Shown piece after piece: positions 34,953-45,262 of a DNA stretch of 64,000 bases. This DNA is from Chrysogorgia sp. JL179-B06 (lineage: Eukaryota > Cnidaria > Anthozoa > Scleralcyonacea > Chrysogorgiidae): NCBI GenBank assembly GCA_035772405.1, contig JAYKKM010000341.1, positions 1,936,501 to 2,000,500 of the forward strand, in the 5' to 3' direction. The position numbers and the translations under genes were made by a program. How positions within the stretch are numbered: the stretch's first letter is position 1; every line of letters begins with the position of its first letter. The notes under the pieces were generated by a model. The model had not been told where the DNA came from, made no database searches, and was given only the letters and a program-made list of their open reading frames with translations.

Positions 34953-35125
34953 TGTACAGCAGTTCATGTCGTGACGTCAAAATACCACCTCGAATTGTTC
35001 GACTTTAAAGTGAAATAAGGTTAGAGTTAGGATCAAGGTTTGATTTTGGGTAAGGGTTAGTTTTTACCTTGAAAATAACCAAATAGTGTTGAAAATTGTG
35101 ACGTCACGACATGAACTGCTGTACA
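34953..35125. mobile_element. 173-bp MITE
   Basis: Perfect inverted ends TGTACAGCAGTTCATGTCGT and onward to GACGTCA (26-27 bases), at 34953 and ending at 35125, with no coding content. Confidence 0.8.
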
Positions 35126-36245
35126 AATAGCAATACCCATCTTATGTTGTTCCAGAGATATTCAAGTTTTTGAAAGATGCAAATGAACTTATGACGTCAT
35201 CTACTCCTGAATTTAAACTAAATCCCTAAAATGAAAAATGTATACAGCAGACTTAAAATTACTTACTACATTTCAAAGCTTCTAATTTCCTGTGGACTTA
35301 ATGAATTTCCACAGTATTTGGCGCTGCAACCGAGAATGCTCTGTCTCCATGAGTCACTGTTTTGGGATTTTGGCTCGAGTAGCAGATTTTGGTCAGATGA
35401 TCTCAAAGTACGAGTAGGTTTTATATTTAGTTAGCAAATCAGTAATATAAACAGGGCGCCTGGCCATGCAAAAGCCTTGAAAGTAATTATTAGTATCTTA
35501 AAAACAATCCGTGATCTCACCGGCAACCAGTGAAGATTACGTAGCGCAGGGGAGATATGTACCATTCTTAGTAGCATACATCTGGAACATTTCAGCACAA
35601 TCTAGCCGCTATCTCCAAAGACACTCCTCATTTTTAGAATTTGAGTGGAGTAGATGACGTCATCAGGTATCTCATTTACAGCTTTTAAAAACTGAAATAT
35701 CTCTGGAACAAGATAAGACATTGACAAAGTAAGATCGCTATTCTTGCTTATTTCGAATGCACTTCTAGATAAAGCCCAAATTGGGATAAATGATTTTGCG
35801 TCTTATTGCCCCTTTAAGAAAGAAGAGTAAGAGTATGTGAAACTAAAAGGATAAATAACGACATACTAGACACAAAGAATTTATAAAATGTTATCTTCAT
35901 GTTACGTTGAAGATGAAAAGAAAAACATGCGCATCTTTGTAAGCGAGTAGCAACACGCGGTCTGAATGGCTACTATATGATTCGATTAAGGCACGCTGAT
36001 GTGTACGTCGAAAGTCAAGGAATACCTGGATTTATCAAATTACCAAGAAAAGGTTTACCCACAATTTCGTTGCTAAGTCAACGCCTTCGAATTATTTATT
36101 AAAACTTTAATGCAGCGTGGCGTAAGAGTATATTAAGTGCTTCCTTTGGAAGTTATTCCTTTGCAGTTTTACACAATGTGCCATTATAACTAGATAATCT
36201 TACGCGACACGATTTTTATTTCGTAAATATTTCATTGTTTTCGAC

Positions 36246-36247
36246 AG
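36246..36247 (+). promoter_or_regulatory. Putative splice acceptor before GPCR 1
   Basis: A T-rich run (from 36212) ends in TTTTCGACAG, 20 bases before the ATG. The paralogue has the same layout (acceptor 11 bases before its ATG), which supports an upstream non-coding exon in both genes. Confidence 0.5.
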
Positions 36248-36267
36248 ATAACTCCCATGAAAAGAAG

Positions 36268-37353
36268 ATGAATTACACCAAATCACTTGCGCCGTCTAGC
36301 AATGCATCTGAAGAAATCAATGTCGTGGGTAATTCAACCGCCGGCGTGCCAACCAGACACACCCCGCAGTTTGATCTAGGTTTCCACTCGATCCTCCTCA
36401 CCATCGCCATCTTCATCATCCTCACGAACGGCTTGGTCATCGTCCTGTTCCGCACTGGCCGGCTATGGCGCGGAAAGCCAAACTACTTACTACTAAGCTT
36501 ATCCGTTTCCGATATGACCACGGGCATCATCACGATACCGCTGAACATTTCTTGCGAGTCCACGAGATTCTGGAATACGTGCTTGCTGTCGTTCGAGATG
36601 AACCGCTTCATCGGTATCTCCACTATCAGTCACATCCTTATGCTCACCTTGGAGAAATACTTGGCTGTGATGCACCCGATGCTACATAGGCGCATCTTAA
36701 CTAAGAAGAACGTCGCCATCGCCATAGCAACCACGTGGCTGGTGTCCTTGGTGATCGCACTCATTCCCTTGGAATGGTTGCTGGATTTGGGAGACGTTGG
36801 AAACAGGTTCAGCGAAAGCGCGGTGAAAAAGCAGACCATTCACGAAACCTTCGTCTTCGTCGTCTTCTTTGCGTTTCCGCTGGCCACCATGTTCGTGTGC
36901 TACGCACGCATGCTCAGTATCATCCTCACGCATAGCTTCTCGTCAGCGGGTAAACAAGCAAAACAGTCCACGCCGTGCAACGTGAGCAGATACCGGAGGT
37001 TTAAACCCATGGTGTTGTTCCTCGTGATGTTATTGACCTTCATCTTGAGCTGGGGATGGTGGTATTTCGGCACGATCCAGAGAGTCAACAAGAACAAGAT
37101 CCCCCCGCTTCCGACCGTCGCCAGATCCATTCTCATCATCGTGCGTTACAGTTCGTCGTTTCTCAACCCGTTGCTCTACACGTTCTTCAAGCGAGATTTC
37201 CAGCTCGCGTTCAAACGACTCGTGCAGCGATGCGTCACTTCCTGCTCCAGCACCATGCATATAAACCTGGCGAGACCACACGAGAAAGACGAATGCGAGA
37301 AACAAGCGAAACCACGGCTTGGAAATAACAAAGTTGCACCTCAACCCAAATAG
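36268..37353 (+). CDS. Class A (rhodopsin-like) GPCR 1
   Basis: A 361-residue seven-helix receptor of the plasma membrane, ligand unknown. Helices: about 39-61 (N54), 71-95 (D82 in SVSD), 103-128, 148-170 (W157), 193-220 (P204), 246-270, 283-304 with NPLLY at 300-304, then helix 8 FFKRDF 306-311. The G-protein motif is EKY (129-131) instead of DRY. Helix 6 has SWGWW without the usual proline. C105 sits at the top of helix 3, but the second outer loop (171-192) has no cysteine, so the common disulfide is absent. Sequons lie at N2, N12 and N22. I chose the ATG at 36268; upstream in-frame sequence has no ATG, and CGACAG at 36242-36247 looks like a splice acceptor just before it, implying a separate 5' exon. 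The coding part is one exon. Its paralogue is at 48099. Confidence 0.93.
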   Translation: MNYTKSLAPSSNASEEINVVGNSTAGVPTRHTPQFDLGFHSILLTIAIFIILTNGLVIVLFRTGRLWRGKPNYLLLSLSVSDMTTGIITIPLNISCESTRFWNTCLLSFEMNRFIGISTISHILMLTLEKYLAVMHPMLHRRILTKKNVAIAIATTWLVSLVIALIPLEWLLDLGDVGNRFSESAVKKQTIHETFVFVVFFAFPLATMFVCYARMLSIILTHSFSSAGKQAKQSTPCNVSRYRRFKPMVLFLVMLLTFILSWGWWYFGTIQRVNKNKIPPLPTVARSILIIVRYSSSFLNPLLYTFFKRDFQLAFKRLVQRCVTSCSSTMHINLARPHEKDECEKQAKPRLGNNKVAPQPK

Positions 37354-37766
37354 CCACGTATAAGAAGCTGAAGAGCTACTATAAGTAGTCTTCACGTGAC
37401 ATCACTAAAATCCTAAAATCTATGTTGTGACATTGTTGCCTTTACGTAATTTACAAGGCGTTGTTATAAATCTTAAATAAGTCGATACAATAATTCCTTC
37501 TTGAATTACAGAATTTTGAATTATATGAAATATGAGGTTAGCATGGTTACCGAAATGTCATGAAAATTTATATTTTTAACCCAGCTTCGGGTGTTAGGTT
37601 TAATATAGAAGTAACATCTAAAACATTTTCAAGTGTATTTATTGTATATTGATTTATTGTAAAAATTTGGCTACATTAGTGTCGTAGTGTGTCGGCCGCG
37701 TGTCAACTACTTATCTGCATCAAGAGACTAGATCTAGCAACACATTGTTCGATGCTACGAAAAATG

Positions 37767-37909
37767 TAGCCTGCGTAGCAGACGGTTGTTTGGGGGGAGC
37801 GGAATACAGCGAGGCGGAAAACCCGCGAGGCGGAACTCGGAAGCCTCGCTGTATTCCGCGTCCAGAATATAACCCCCTCCCCCCAAACAACCGTCTGCTA
37901 TGCAGGCTA
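37767..37909. mobile_element. 143-bp hairpin MITE with 9-bp target duplication
   Basis: Ends TAGCCTGCGTAGCAGACGGT are mirrored at the right. CGAAAAATG flanks both sides (37758-37766 and 37910-37918). Arms include TTGTTTGGGGGGAG and a CAGCGAGGC inner palindrome. The insertion lies in the 3' flank of GPCR 1. Confidence 0.9.
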
Positions 37910-38016
37910 CGAAAAATGTAGACTTGCCACAAGTCGATCTCTACGAGCGACAACTAATCGTTAGCATCGAGCGACGCCGCATGGGAAAGTCTACGAAAAA
38001 TGAGGCCAAAATATTT

Positions 38017-38627
38017 ACGTGCGGCTAGTAAATCGAGAGTTGGCACCAAGGTCGCCATATTGAATTCTAACCGAGCTGGGGCATTGGACCCTGACAGTCT
38101 GATACATAACACACTTTCTAAACACATACATCTCTTACAACGGTACTTGTCTGCTAAGAAAGATCAAACAAATTATAATTCTGCTGAGCCTGTATAGTAA
38201 TACCAAATACATTGATACAGATTATAATAAGGATGTACAATTGGTTGCATCTCATCTTGAACAGAAAAATAAAGTGATGCAAGATAATACAACACTAAAG
38301 GAAGCCACTAAAAGACAACTTTTGGTTCTGGTAGACCAACTAATTCATTGTGAGGACAATGAGGCAATCAGTGTACTAAATAAAAAAATAACTGCTGCCA
38401 AACACTTGTTTATGTCAATGAAAGAACGGAAATGTTTGTCACCGTTAAAACTGGTCACAAGTTCACCTGCCAACAAATCTATTGATAAACAGCGTAGATT
38501 CAAATCAACTAAGAAAAAGAGGAAAAGGACAAACAAAGTGCGAGTGAGTCCAGACTCTCCAGTCCATTCATTAATTGCGAAATAGTCGTACCCAGTCTCC
38601 AGCCAACTCTCGATTTAGTCGCACGTA
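38017..38627. mobile_element. 611-bp TIR element with 9-bp target duplication
   Basis: Inverted ends ACGTGCGGCTAGTAAATCGA and mirror (with three bases less) at 38598-38627. AAAATATTT is duplicated outside (38008-38016 and 38628-38636). The duplication splits a sequence that is continuous in the 3' flank of GPCR 2 (49555-49570), which confirms the boundaries. A 9-bp duplication suggests a Mutator-like family, but P-like (8 bp) cannot be excluded. Confidence 0.88.
38241..38583 (+). pseudogene. Coding remnant inside the 611-bp element
   Basis: A 114-codon frame, highly charged, with a helical first half (LEQKNKVMQDNTTLKEATKR) and a basic tail (STKKKRKRTNK) that looks like a nuclear localisation signal. 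An earlier frame (38000-38197, PDSLIHNTLSKHIHLLQRYL) may be an upstream piece. Position at the 3' side of a transposon suggests the C-terminal end of a transposase, but I do not recognise the family, and the catalytic part is missing. Confidence 0.4.
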
Positions 38628-38636
38628 AAATATTTC

Positions 38637-38965
38637 GCGGCGGCCATCTTGGTGAGACCAGCTGCGCATCTTGGTGAGACCGTAGTTACTAATCCAAAAC
38701 TACGGGAAAACCTTCAACAACTGATTCTTTAGCGTCGTGAACGATCACAGTTTGGATGCTGTGAAAATTGAAACCAAAATATTTCGCGGCGGCCATCTTG
38801 GAGAGTACGCGAAAACCTTCGACAACTGACTTATTTTGGTATCTTAAAAATCAAAGACAGCTATTCTCTGTCACCTATAGTATAAAACTATACAGCGTGG
38901 TCCCATAAAGTGGTTCCGAAGTTGCTCTCTCCAATATGACGGTCGTGAACTACTTCTGGCTTCAA
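38637..38965 (+). repeat. 3'-flank block shared with GPCR 2
   Basis: Motifs CAAAATATTTCGCGGCGGCC, GCGAAAACCTTCGACAACT and CTCTCCAATATG recur in the same order at 49556-49735 behind GPCR 2. Here the block is itself partly doubled (two CGCGGCGGCCATCTTGG copies at 38634 and 38781). This indicates that the receptor was duplicated together with downstream DNA. Confidence 0.75.
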
Positions 38966-39070
38966 TTTTAGACCAATAGATGCTCTATATATTACAGATC
39001 AGTGGTGTTAACTCTGAAATTTTAAATTCTCCATATTTCGGTCACGAAATGCATTATTGCTCCAAAATTT

Positions 39071-39345
39071 GCGGTCTCGGTAGCTTAATGGTTATAGCCG
39101 CTCACCGGCAATCAGAAGGTTACAGGTTCCTATCTGGGACTCAAAATTTGGAAACAATTCCTGAGGATTTGAGGTAGACGATCATCCATGTACGTATAGT
39201 CTATCTATTCGAGGCTCTCACATTCACTAAGTGAAGCACAGTAAGACACCAAAGCAATACTGATAAGTAACAAGTACATCATAGTTTCGCTCACCGTCTG
39301 AGTCTCGATATCTCAATGGTATAGAACGTCTCATGGGCAATAACA
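39071..39345 (+). repeat. Two tRNA-derived SINE-1 pieces
   Basis: The first (39071-39215) has box-A-like TAGCTTAATGGTTATAGCCG, box-B-like GGTTACAGGTTCC and the tail GACGATCATCCATG. The second (39265-39345) keeps the 5' head and box A (GATATCTCAATGGTATAGAA). Confidence 0.75.
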
Positions 39346-39711
39346 ACAGACAGAGCGACGAAAAAAACGTAGGCAAATACTTTACGTACAAACCGAGGAA
39401 ATGAGGCTAATAAGTAGTTTATAATTATATGGTGGCTTTTACTTCATTTTCTTGTTTGTTTTTAACTTACCTTATATATTGTTTTATCTTACCTTACCTC
39501 TTAATCGTTCCATCGGTTTACAGCTACTGGTAATCGTTCCGAGTGAAACATTCGTCGTAAACAGCATAATTTTAAAAAGTCTAAAGAAAAACAACACTAT
39601 GTTTCAGCATGCTTCATTGTTCGGGATTTTTCAATGAAGATCGATCCTAGTCCTCAAATCAACAAAAAGGTTTTCCCACCAAAACCGTCAGAGAATCCGT
39701 ACCGCAAGTAA

Positions 39712-40191
39712 TGTACCGATCAATTCGAAACATCACCATGCTCCCCCCGGAATTTGACTCTAACCTGTCCCTGTGTCCGGGGGAAGGGAATTTGACGTTC
39801 GAGGCCTTTTGCCTGTTGGGGAATTTGAACCGGAAGTCTAGAATTCGCGCGTTTTCGGGTGGAATTTCTGCTAGCGGTCAATCAACTAAAGCTTTGTCAC
39901 GGCCACCATTTTTTTTTGGTAGCGGAATCTTGGAAGCATTGTTATTGTTAGATTTTAAATGGAAAGATCCCGCTTTCGTTAAGGGCTGGTTTGTCAAAAA
40001 TGGAATGGAATTTCTGTACTTCCAGTTTCATAATTTGGTCATGGGGGTCGGGCATGTGCCCATTTAATTTTTTGCTACAGTAGGGCATTTGAACACTTTT
40101 TCGCCCAGGGGGATGGGAATTTGAACGACCAAATTTTCAAAAGTTCAAATTCCCGGGGGGGGGATGGTGAAGTTTCGAATTGATTGGTACA
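39712..40191. mobile_element. 480-bp TIR element
   Basis: Inverted ends TGTACCGATCAATTCGAAAC... and ...GTTTCGAATTGATTGGTACA, about 45 bases with small differences, plus subterminal GGAATTTGA / TCAAATTCC. The open frame inside is not protein-like in composition. No clear target duplication is visible. Confidence 0.75.
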
Positions 40192-40196
40192 TAAGC

Positions 40197-40400
40197 CTGA
40201 TAATATTAGACGATACATGGAAGATCGTCAATCTTATATCTCAGAAAAAAATTATTCTGAGTCCAGGACAGGAATCGAACCTGTAACCTTCTGATTACCG
40301 ATGAGACGCTCTGACCATATTGAGCCACCGAGACTCAGATGGAGAGCGAAGGTCACAATGATGTACTGGTTCGATTGATATATGTATTCATATATTGGTT
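40197..40400 (-). repeat. tRNA-derived SINE-1 copy, best preserved
   Basis: On the minus strand: head ATATCAATCGAACCAGTACA, box A GGTGGCTCAATATGGTCAGA, box B GGTTCGATTCC, then CTGTCCTGGACTCAG and tail with GACGATCTTCCATG. The head of a tRNA-like Pol III promoter is complete, so this is the best copy for a family consensus. Confidence 0.85.
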
Positions 40401-41223
40401 GATACTGATATGTGTTGATGTACAGTCTGTGGTTCTATCGTTCATGTATCGTCTGCATGTCTACTCCAAGCTCTCCCCAATATGTTATCCTTAACATAAA
40501 TTAAGTTGCTTATTAGAACGTTTTTTTAAATTTTTCATTTAAACCTTGAAGGAAGGTATCTTAAGTAAATAAGCTCTTGTGAGACGAGGTGTTAGGTTGC
40601 CCGATGCGAAAAGGTTTCCGTTTTATATTACGTTTTTATTTAAACAATTAGAACAATCCGGACGAACAACAATTTATTAATATTTATAATAAAAACCTTT
40701 AATTCAGATAACAAGATAAGGCAAAAACGCTAATTAAAATAATGGATGGAGCTGTAACGCCCTCGCCTGCATTAAGATCACAGATCAACCAAGATTATTA
40801 ATAAAAGCTAATATAGTTTGGGGATTGGTCCACGGTTTGTTGCGACGATTAAAGACGTATTATGAGGATCTATAATGGCGGTCTCCATAATTTTACCTTA
40901 AACGTCTAGGGGGTTTAAAACAGATGTAATGACCTTGATATCCTTCGCAATACAACCCGGCGTTTATTGTAATTGTTATTGTTTTTAGTTTACTTTATTT
41001 CTCACTCTTTTTAAGTGAACAGAATACCCCAACAGGCGAGAAGCCCAATTGATAGAGGTTCCGAGGGCCTACGATTTTTGGTCGTTATCGTATTATTGCA
41101 AAGGCAGCACTGACTTTTTCCTCATGCAATTATTTTATGACCCCGAGTGGTGGTCCGACCCAGGATATGAACCCGTGTCTCCCAGCTCTTAGTCATGTGC
41201 ATGGTAACCGCAAGATAACAGAG
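40401..41223. other. No gene seen
   Basis: AT-rich DNA with a SINE-1 tail scrap near 40440-40485 and a weak tRNA-like stretch on the minus strand near 41155-41215 (GGGTTCATATCC as box B). Nothing coding. Confidence 0.5.
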
Positions 41224-41451
41224 AATGAAGGAAAATGGGCAATGCATGGGTCATGTCGGCTTTAAATCCCTTATATATGTTTTGCTTAAATTATAGCATT
41301 TGACCTTCTCTGAGTTCGTTTATGACATACCCCATATACTGACCGTATGGGGTATGCCATACGAACTCAGAGAAGGTCAAATGCTATAAGCAAAACAGAT
41401 ATAAGGGATTTAAAGCCGACATGACCCATGCAATTGCCCATTTTCCTTCAT
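41224..41451. repeat. Long hairpin A, ~105-bp arms
   Basis: Arms run from AATGAAGGAAAATGGGCAAT inward to GACATACCCCATA and back, with few mismatches. The loop is about 10 bases (CTGACCG). It abuts hairpin B. Confidence 0.9.
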
Positions 41452-41690
41452 ATCGTCTCTATATTGACTTTCCTGGCTTTGATAACCCTGTTCTGCTGTT
41501 TCAGTCATTGACAACTGATATAGTAAATATTTAACCAAGGGCAGTCGAGAGATTATTGCAATTGGACTGACCGTCCAATAGCAACAATCTCTCGACTGCC
41601 ATTGGTTAAATATTTATTATATCAGTTGTGAATGACTGAAACAGCAGAACAGGGTTATCAAAGCCAGGAAAGTCAATATACAGACGATAT
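41450..41690. repeat. Long hairpin B, ~110-bp arms
   Basis: Arms run from ATATCGTCTCTATATTGACT inward to CAATCTCTCGACTGCC and back. The loop is about 15-20 bases. The tips include ATTGCAATTGGACTGACCGT. No coding content. Confidence 0.9.
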
Positions 41691-42559
41691 CCACACTAGA
41701 CAATACTAATAGGAAAGTAACTATGAATTACCAGGATGCTATCATGTCTCCAAGTATATCTACCGTCATCAACAGCAGTTTTACAATGTGACATAACACG
41801 AAGCTGGGTCTGTTGTTTACTGTACAAGGAGCAGATGTCGTCTTCTCGACGAACAACAATTTATTAATATTAATAATGGTAATAATAATGATATTAGTAA
41901 TAATTATTTTTTTTAATTAATTATAAATTTATTAAGAATTTAACTACTTCACTTATTCAATACTCTCCTCCAATTAATGTCAGCTATAGTTCTTCATAAA
42001 AGGTCTTAAAATCTACTCATAATATTACTTATAATAATACTCAGAATAATAAAGATAATTGACGCGTTTATAGGAGAATTGTAGAATAGTCTCATTAATG
42101 CTCTTATAACAACAATATATATATAGTCTTAAAGTTACTTAAGTTACTTATAAAACTAATTAATTACATTTCATTATAAAATAAAAAATACGACATGTAT
42201 TACTAATAAAGATATGATAACGTCTACAAACTATTAATTGGAAAAAAGAAAGTCTAAGTGATCACTGAAGACTTAATTAAGACAGTTCAGATAACCTAGT
42301 TAACGTCGGCCATCGTGATGAAGAAGTCGGAATAAAGTACGTCAGCTATCGTGATGAAGAACCCAGAGAAGAAACCAATCAAACATGCAGTAGAAGTAAG
42401 AACTGTTAATTCAAACAATGTTCTTTTCCGTAGGACTTTAACATCAGCGGAAAGTGTTCTCTCCAGGCCCAACTCCTAAGAATATTAATTATTTTCAGTT
42501 TAAGAAAGATTTGGTCGAATTTAAATTAATAGATCTCTTAAATGTAAGATGTTTTTTCA

Positions 42560-43604
42560 TATAATAAACCCAGTACCCAAAATGCAGATACCTTTTTCGA
42601 AATTTAGAAAGAAGTCTACTTGGGAACCTCCAGTTTAGGAGCCAGCATTAGACTTATTTATTTCACAGCTGGAAGTACTAGACTTATATATATGTCTTTA
42701 GCAGATAAGGGTGACCGTATAGATATTAGTAATTTAAGTATATAGTGCGGAAAGAATGGCTCTCAAAAACCGTACGATTGATCAAGATAAAGATCTGCTG
42801 TAGTGGTTTTGGACCTTGTTGCTTACAATTAAAGATGAGGCGTATAGACAGCTTAATGATTTAAATGGTCGTTTATGAGAGCGTGCAGTCTGACCCCATC
42901 CCTTCAGTTTTTCCTTTATCTGTGACAGACTCAAAGTTTTTCATGATTCCAATTTTTTGACAAAAAATGTTTTGAATATCTTAAGGATTGTAATTTGGGT
43001 AAGTTAATTTGGGCAAGTTTTATTCACTTACCGAAAATACACATGGATTCCGTTACCCCCCCGAACAACCTATAGTGTCTAATTGTGGCATGCCCAACGG
43101 AGGAGATTTCAGAATTTCTAGATTTTCTACAACAACCTCTTGTTAAAAAAATCCCTCTTTTATTCAAGAGACTACAGATTTTCTTAGCAAATTGGAAAGT
43201 ACCACACAAAATGCCAAGAACAAAGATGTGGAACATGTGACTATTTAATTACAGGAAACTCAATAAAATTTTAAAAAGGAAAGGTTTGGACCATAAGGTC
43301 ATCAATGAACTGTAAGGCAAATAATGCTATCTATACAATAATTTGTCCCAAAGTGCGAAAGCTTCTATATGTTGGACAAACAGAGAATATGCGTAAGAGA
43401 GTAACCTTACACAACGAACAGATATAACATAAAGAGTATCGACATCTGAAAGTAAGTGAACATTTAGACTGTTGCAACAACGATGTCAACGGGACCTTTC
43501 AGATCATACCAATCTACCAGTGCAACGATGAAAATAGACAATTCAGAGAAATGAAAGAAAGGGAACTTATTTCAATACTAAAACCGAACTTGAATTCTAA
43601 CTAA
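42560..43604 (+). pseudogene. Penelope-like element, decayed (RT pieces plus GIY-YIG)
   Basis: PLEs couple a telomerase-related reverse transcriptase to a GIY-YIG endonuclease. Visible in order: ADKGD at 42701, the finger motif FIHLPKIH at 43018-43041, PIVSNCG at about 43069, then EFLDF, VKKI, and TDFLSKL in shifting frames. The palm with the catalytic aspartates is deleted. Next come the cysteine linker KCQEQRCGTC with LITGNSIKF and the GIY-YIG domain: AIYTIICP and LLYVGQ (43325-43378), R at 43391, a histidine near 43409 and a C-terminal EREL, with one TAA between and the end at 43604. The element is dead. Confidence 0.85.
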
Positions 43605-43779
43605 CTAGAACACCAATAATTTATAACATTAGCATTACAAGTAAATGACGTAAGAGAAAGAATTCAAATGTAATTAGACACCGAACCACTCATTATACAC
43701 CTAAATGCAATTTTACGAGAGGTTTTACTACATCTTATTTCAAATGTTGTTTCTTTTGGTTGTTTATTGAAACTTTTAC

Positions 43780-44090
43780 CTGTATAGAACACTTGTGTTT
43801 GTTAACGAAACGATTTTACTATAATATAAAATATATATTATATAATATAATATATATATATACTGTATATATTTAATAATAATAATATTAATAATAATCT
43901 TTATTTATAAAGCGTTATTTCTACTTTTCTACTACAAATCTAATAGAGCTTTACAGTACTACGTTTAAAATATAGAATAATATATATAATATATTTAAAT
44001 ATATATGTATTATATATACTGTACATGTATTATATAAAACCTAAACTATCAATATCTAATGCACGTCGGAATAGCAGCGTTTTCAATATA
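43780..44090. repeat. AT-rich low-complexity tract
   Basis: Mixed (TA)n and (AAT)n stretches. A terminal-like block CTTTATTTATAAAGCG is present near 43900. No gene. Confidence 0.7.
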
Positions 44091-44129
44091 TAGTCTCTCA
44101 CCCATATTGTTTGTAACGTCTTTAATCCC

Positions 44130-44930
44130 ACTAACGCTAGTGCTAAGGAAGATTAAGACCGGTTATGACCTAGACCGGCTTAGCTATGGAGTTATCAACC
44201 ATCTCATATAGACGACCTCAAGATGTATGTAGGAAAATGAGAACATATGGTAGATTCACTTGTGCAATCAGTTAGAGTTGTTAGTGAACACTTGAGAATG
44301 CATGGGTTTGGTATATCAAAGTGTGCAACCCTGGTCATGAAAAGGGGGAAAACTCATAAGTTGTGAAGGAATAAATATGCCCGATAACAAGGTGATCAGT
44401 GCACTGAATGGTAATGATAATGGATACAAGTACATCGGGGTGCTTGAAGTAGACGATATATTAAGCACACTGAGATGAAGCAAATAGTCCAAAAGGAATA
44501 TTTCCGTCGTGTGTGGAAAATTCTGAAGTCCAAACTGAATGGAGGGAATATGCATTAAAGCAATTAACACTGTCTCTATCGTGCGGTATGGTGTAGGTAG
44601 TATCAATTAGACAAAAGAAGAACTTCAGACCATGGAGGAAACGAGAAAACTGCTTACAATTTACCGCCCTTTACGCCCACAAGCTTATGTAGACAGCTTA
44701 TACTGGAGAAAATTACCAGGATCTGAAACGGAGATTACACGAATTTGGAAGTTCAAAACCGTAAAAGTCGTACACCCATCATAATTGGCGCGTTGGGTAC
44801 CGGGTACCCTACCAAAGGGTTTGGAGAAATGGCTTGGGGTGATTGAGATGTCAAATATGTTTACTGGGATCAACTATATAGGGTTTTAGATACATAAAAG
44901 TTTTAGATACATAAAAGTTTTAGATACATA
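44130..44930 (+). pseudogene. R2-like non-LTR reverse transcriptase, C-terminal remnant
   Basis: The catalytic region is present as HIDDLKMY near 44200, followed by KCATLVMKRGK, MPDNKVISALNGNDNGYKYIG, VLEVDD, IKAINTVSI.RYG, WTKEEL-type and ETRKLLTIYRPL blocks in several frames, and LEKWLGVIEM near 44820. The order matches a group usually described as R2-type in cnidarian genomes (recall). Several stops and shifts are present, for example after KTHKL. 5' and 3' ends are missing. Confidence 0.75.
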
Positions 44931-44991
44931 TAGAAAACACAAGAGTGAAGCATGTTATGTCAAGGCACATAAGGCCACGGGAAGTCTCAGT

Positions 44992-45262
44992 ATAACGTTC
45001 AAGTATAAAATCTCTATCAACGTTTGAATTAGGTCTAATTTCTCTAGCAGGCAGAATATTGTATCCGAAATGATGACTGATGTGACGTCACAGTCATTAG
45101 CATTTCGGAAAAACAAACCTTTAATAATAGAACATCAACACAAAGCTCAAATTATAAAACATTTTTACATTCAACTATTCACTTCATGTAGAATCTATAT
45201 CAGTATAATATCGTATTATATCGGGGTTATAGACAATTTAATCCATTTTAATCCAATTTAAT
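44992..45262 (+). repeat. Duplicate block (partner 55148-55395)
   Basis: TATAACGTTCAAGTATA, CAACGTTTGAATTA, CATTCAACTATTCACTTC and AGAATCTATAT occur in the same order at 55155-55370. The partner starts exactly at the right border of the 51940-55151 element. Confidence 0.75.

Larger units (their letters stand above)
34639..35813. mobile_element. TTAA-flanked TIR element (piggyBac/Kolobok-type target)
   Basis: Ends AGGGGTAGTAAGACCGAAAA (34639) and GTCTTATTGCCCCT (to 35813) are inverted, with TTAA on both outer sides (34635-34638 and 35814-35817). A second inverted pair lies inside (35148-35210 against about 35640-35720, sharing GTAGATGACGTCAT). TTAA duplication is known for piggyBac and Kolobok elements. 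No transposase is seen; a SINE-2 copy and a 173-bp MITE have inserted. Confidence 0.75.

Noticed and set aside
36273..37395. Several open frames overlapping GPCR 1 on both strands
   Set aside because: They are shadows of the GC-richer receptor gene and have no domain of their own.
39711..40067. 118-codon open frame
   Set aside because: It lies wholly inside a small TIR element and starts within its inverted end; composition is not protein-like.
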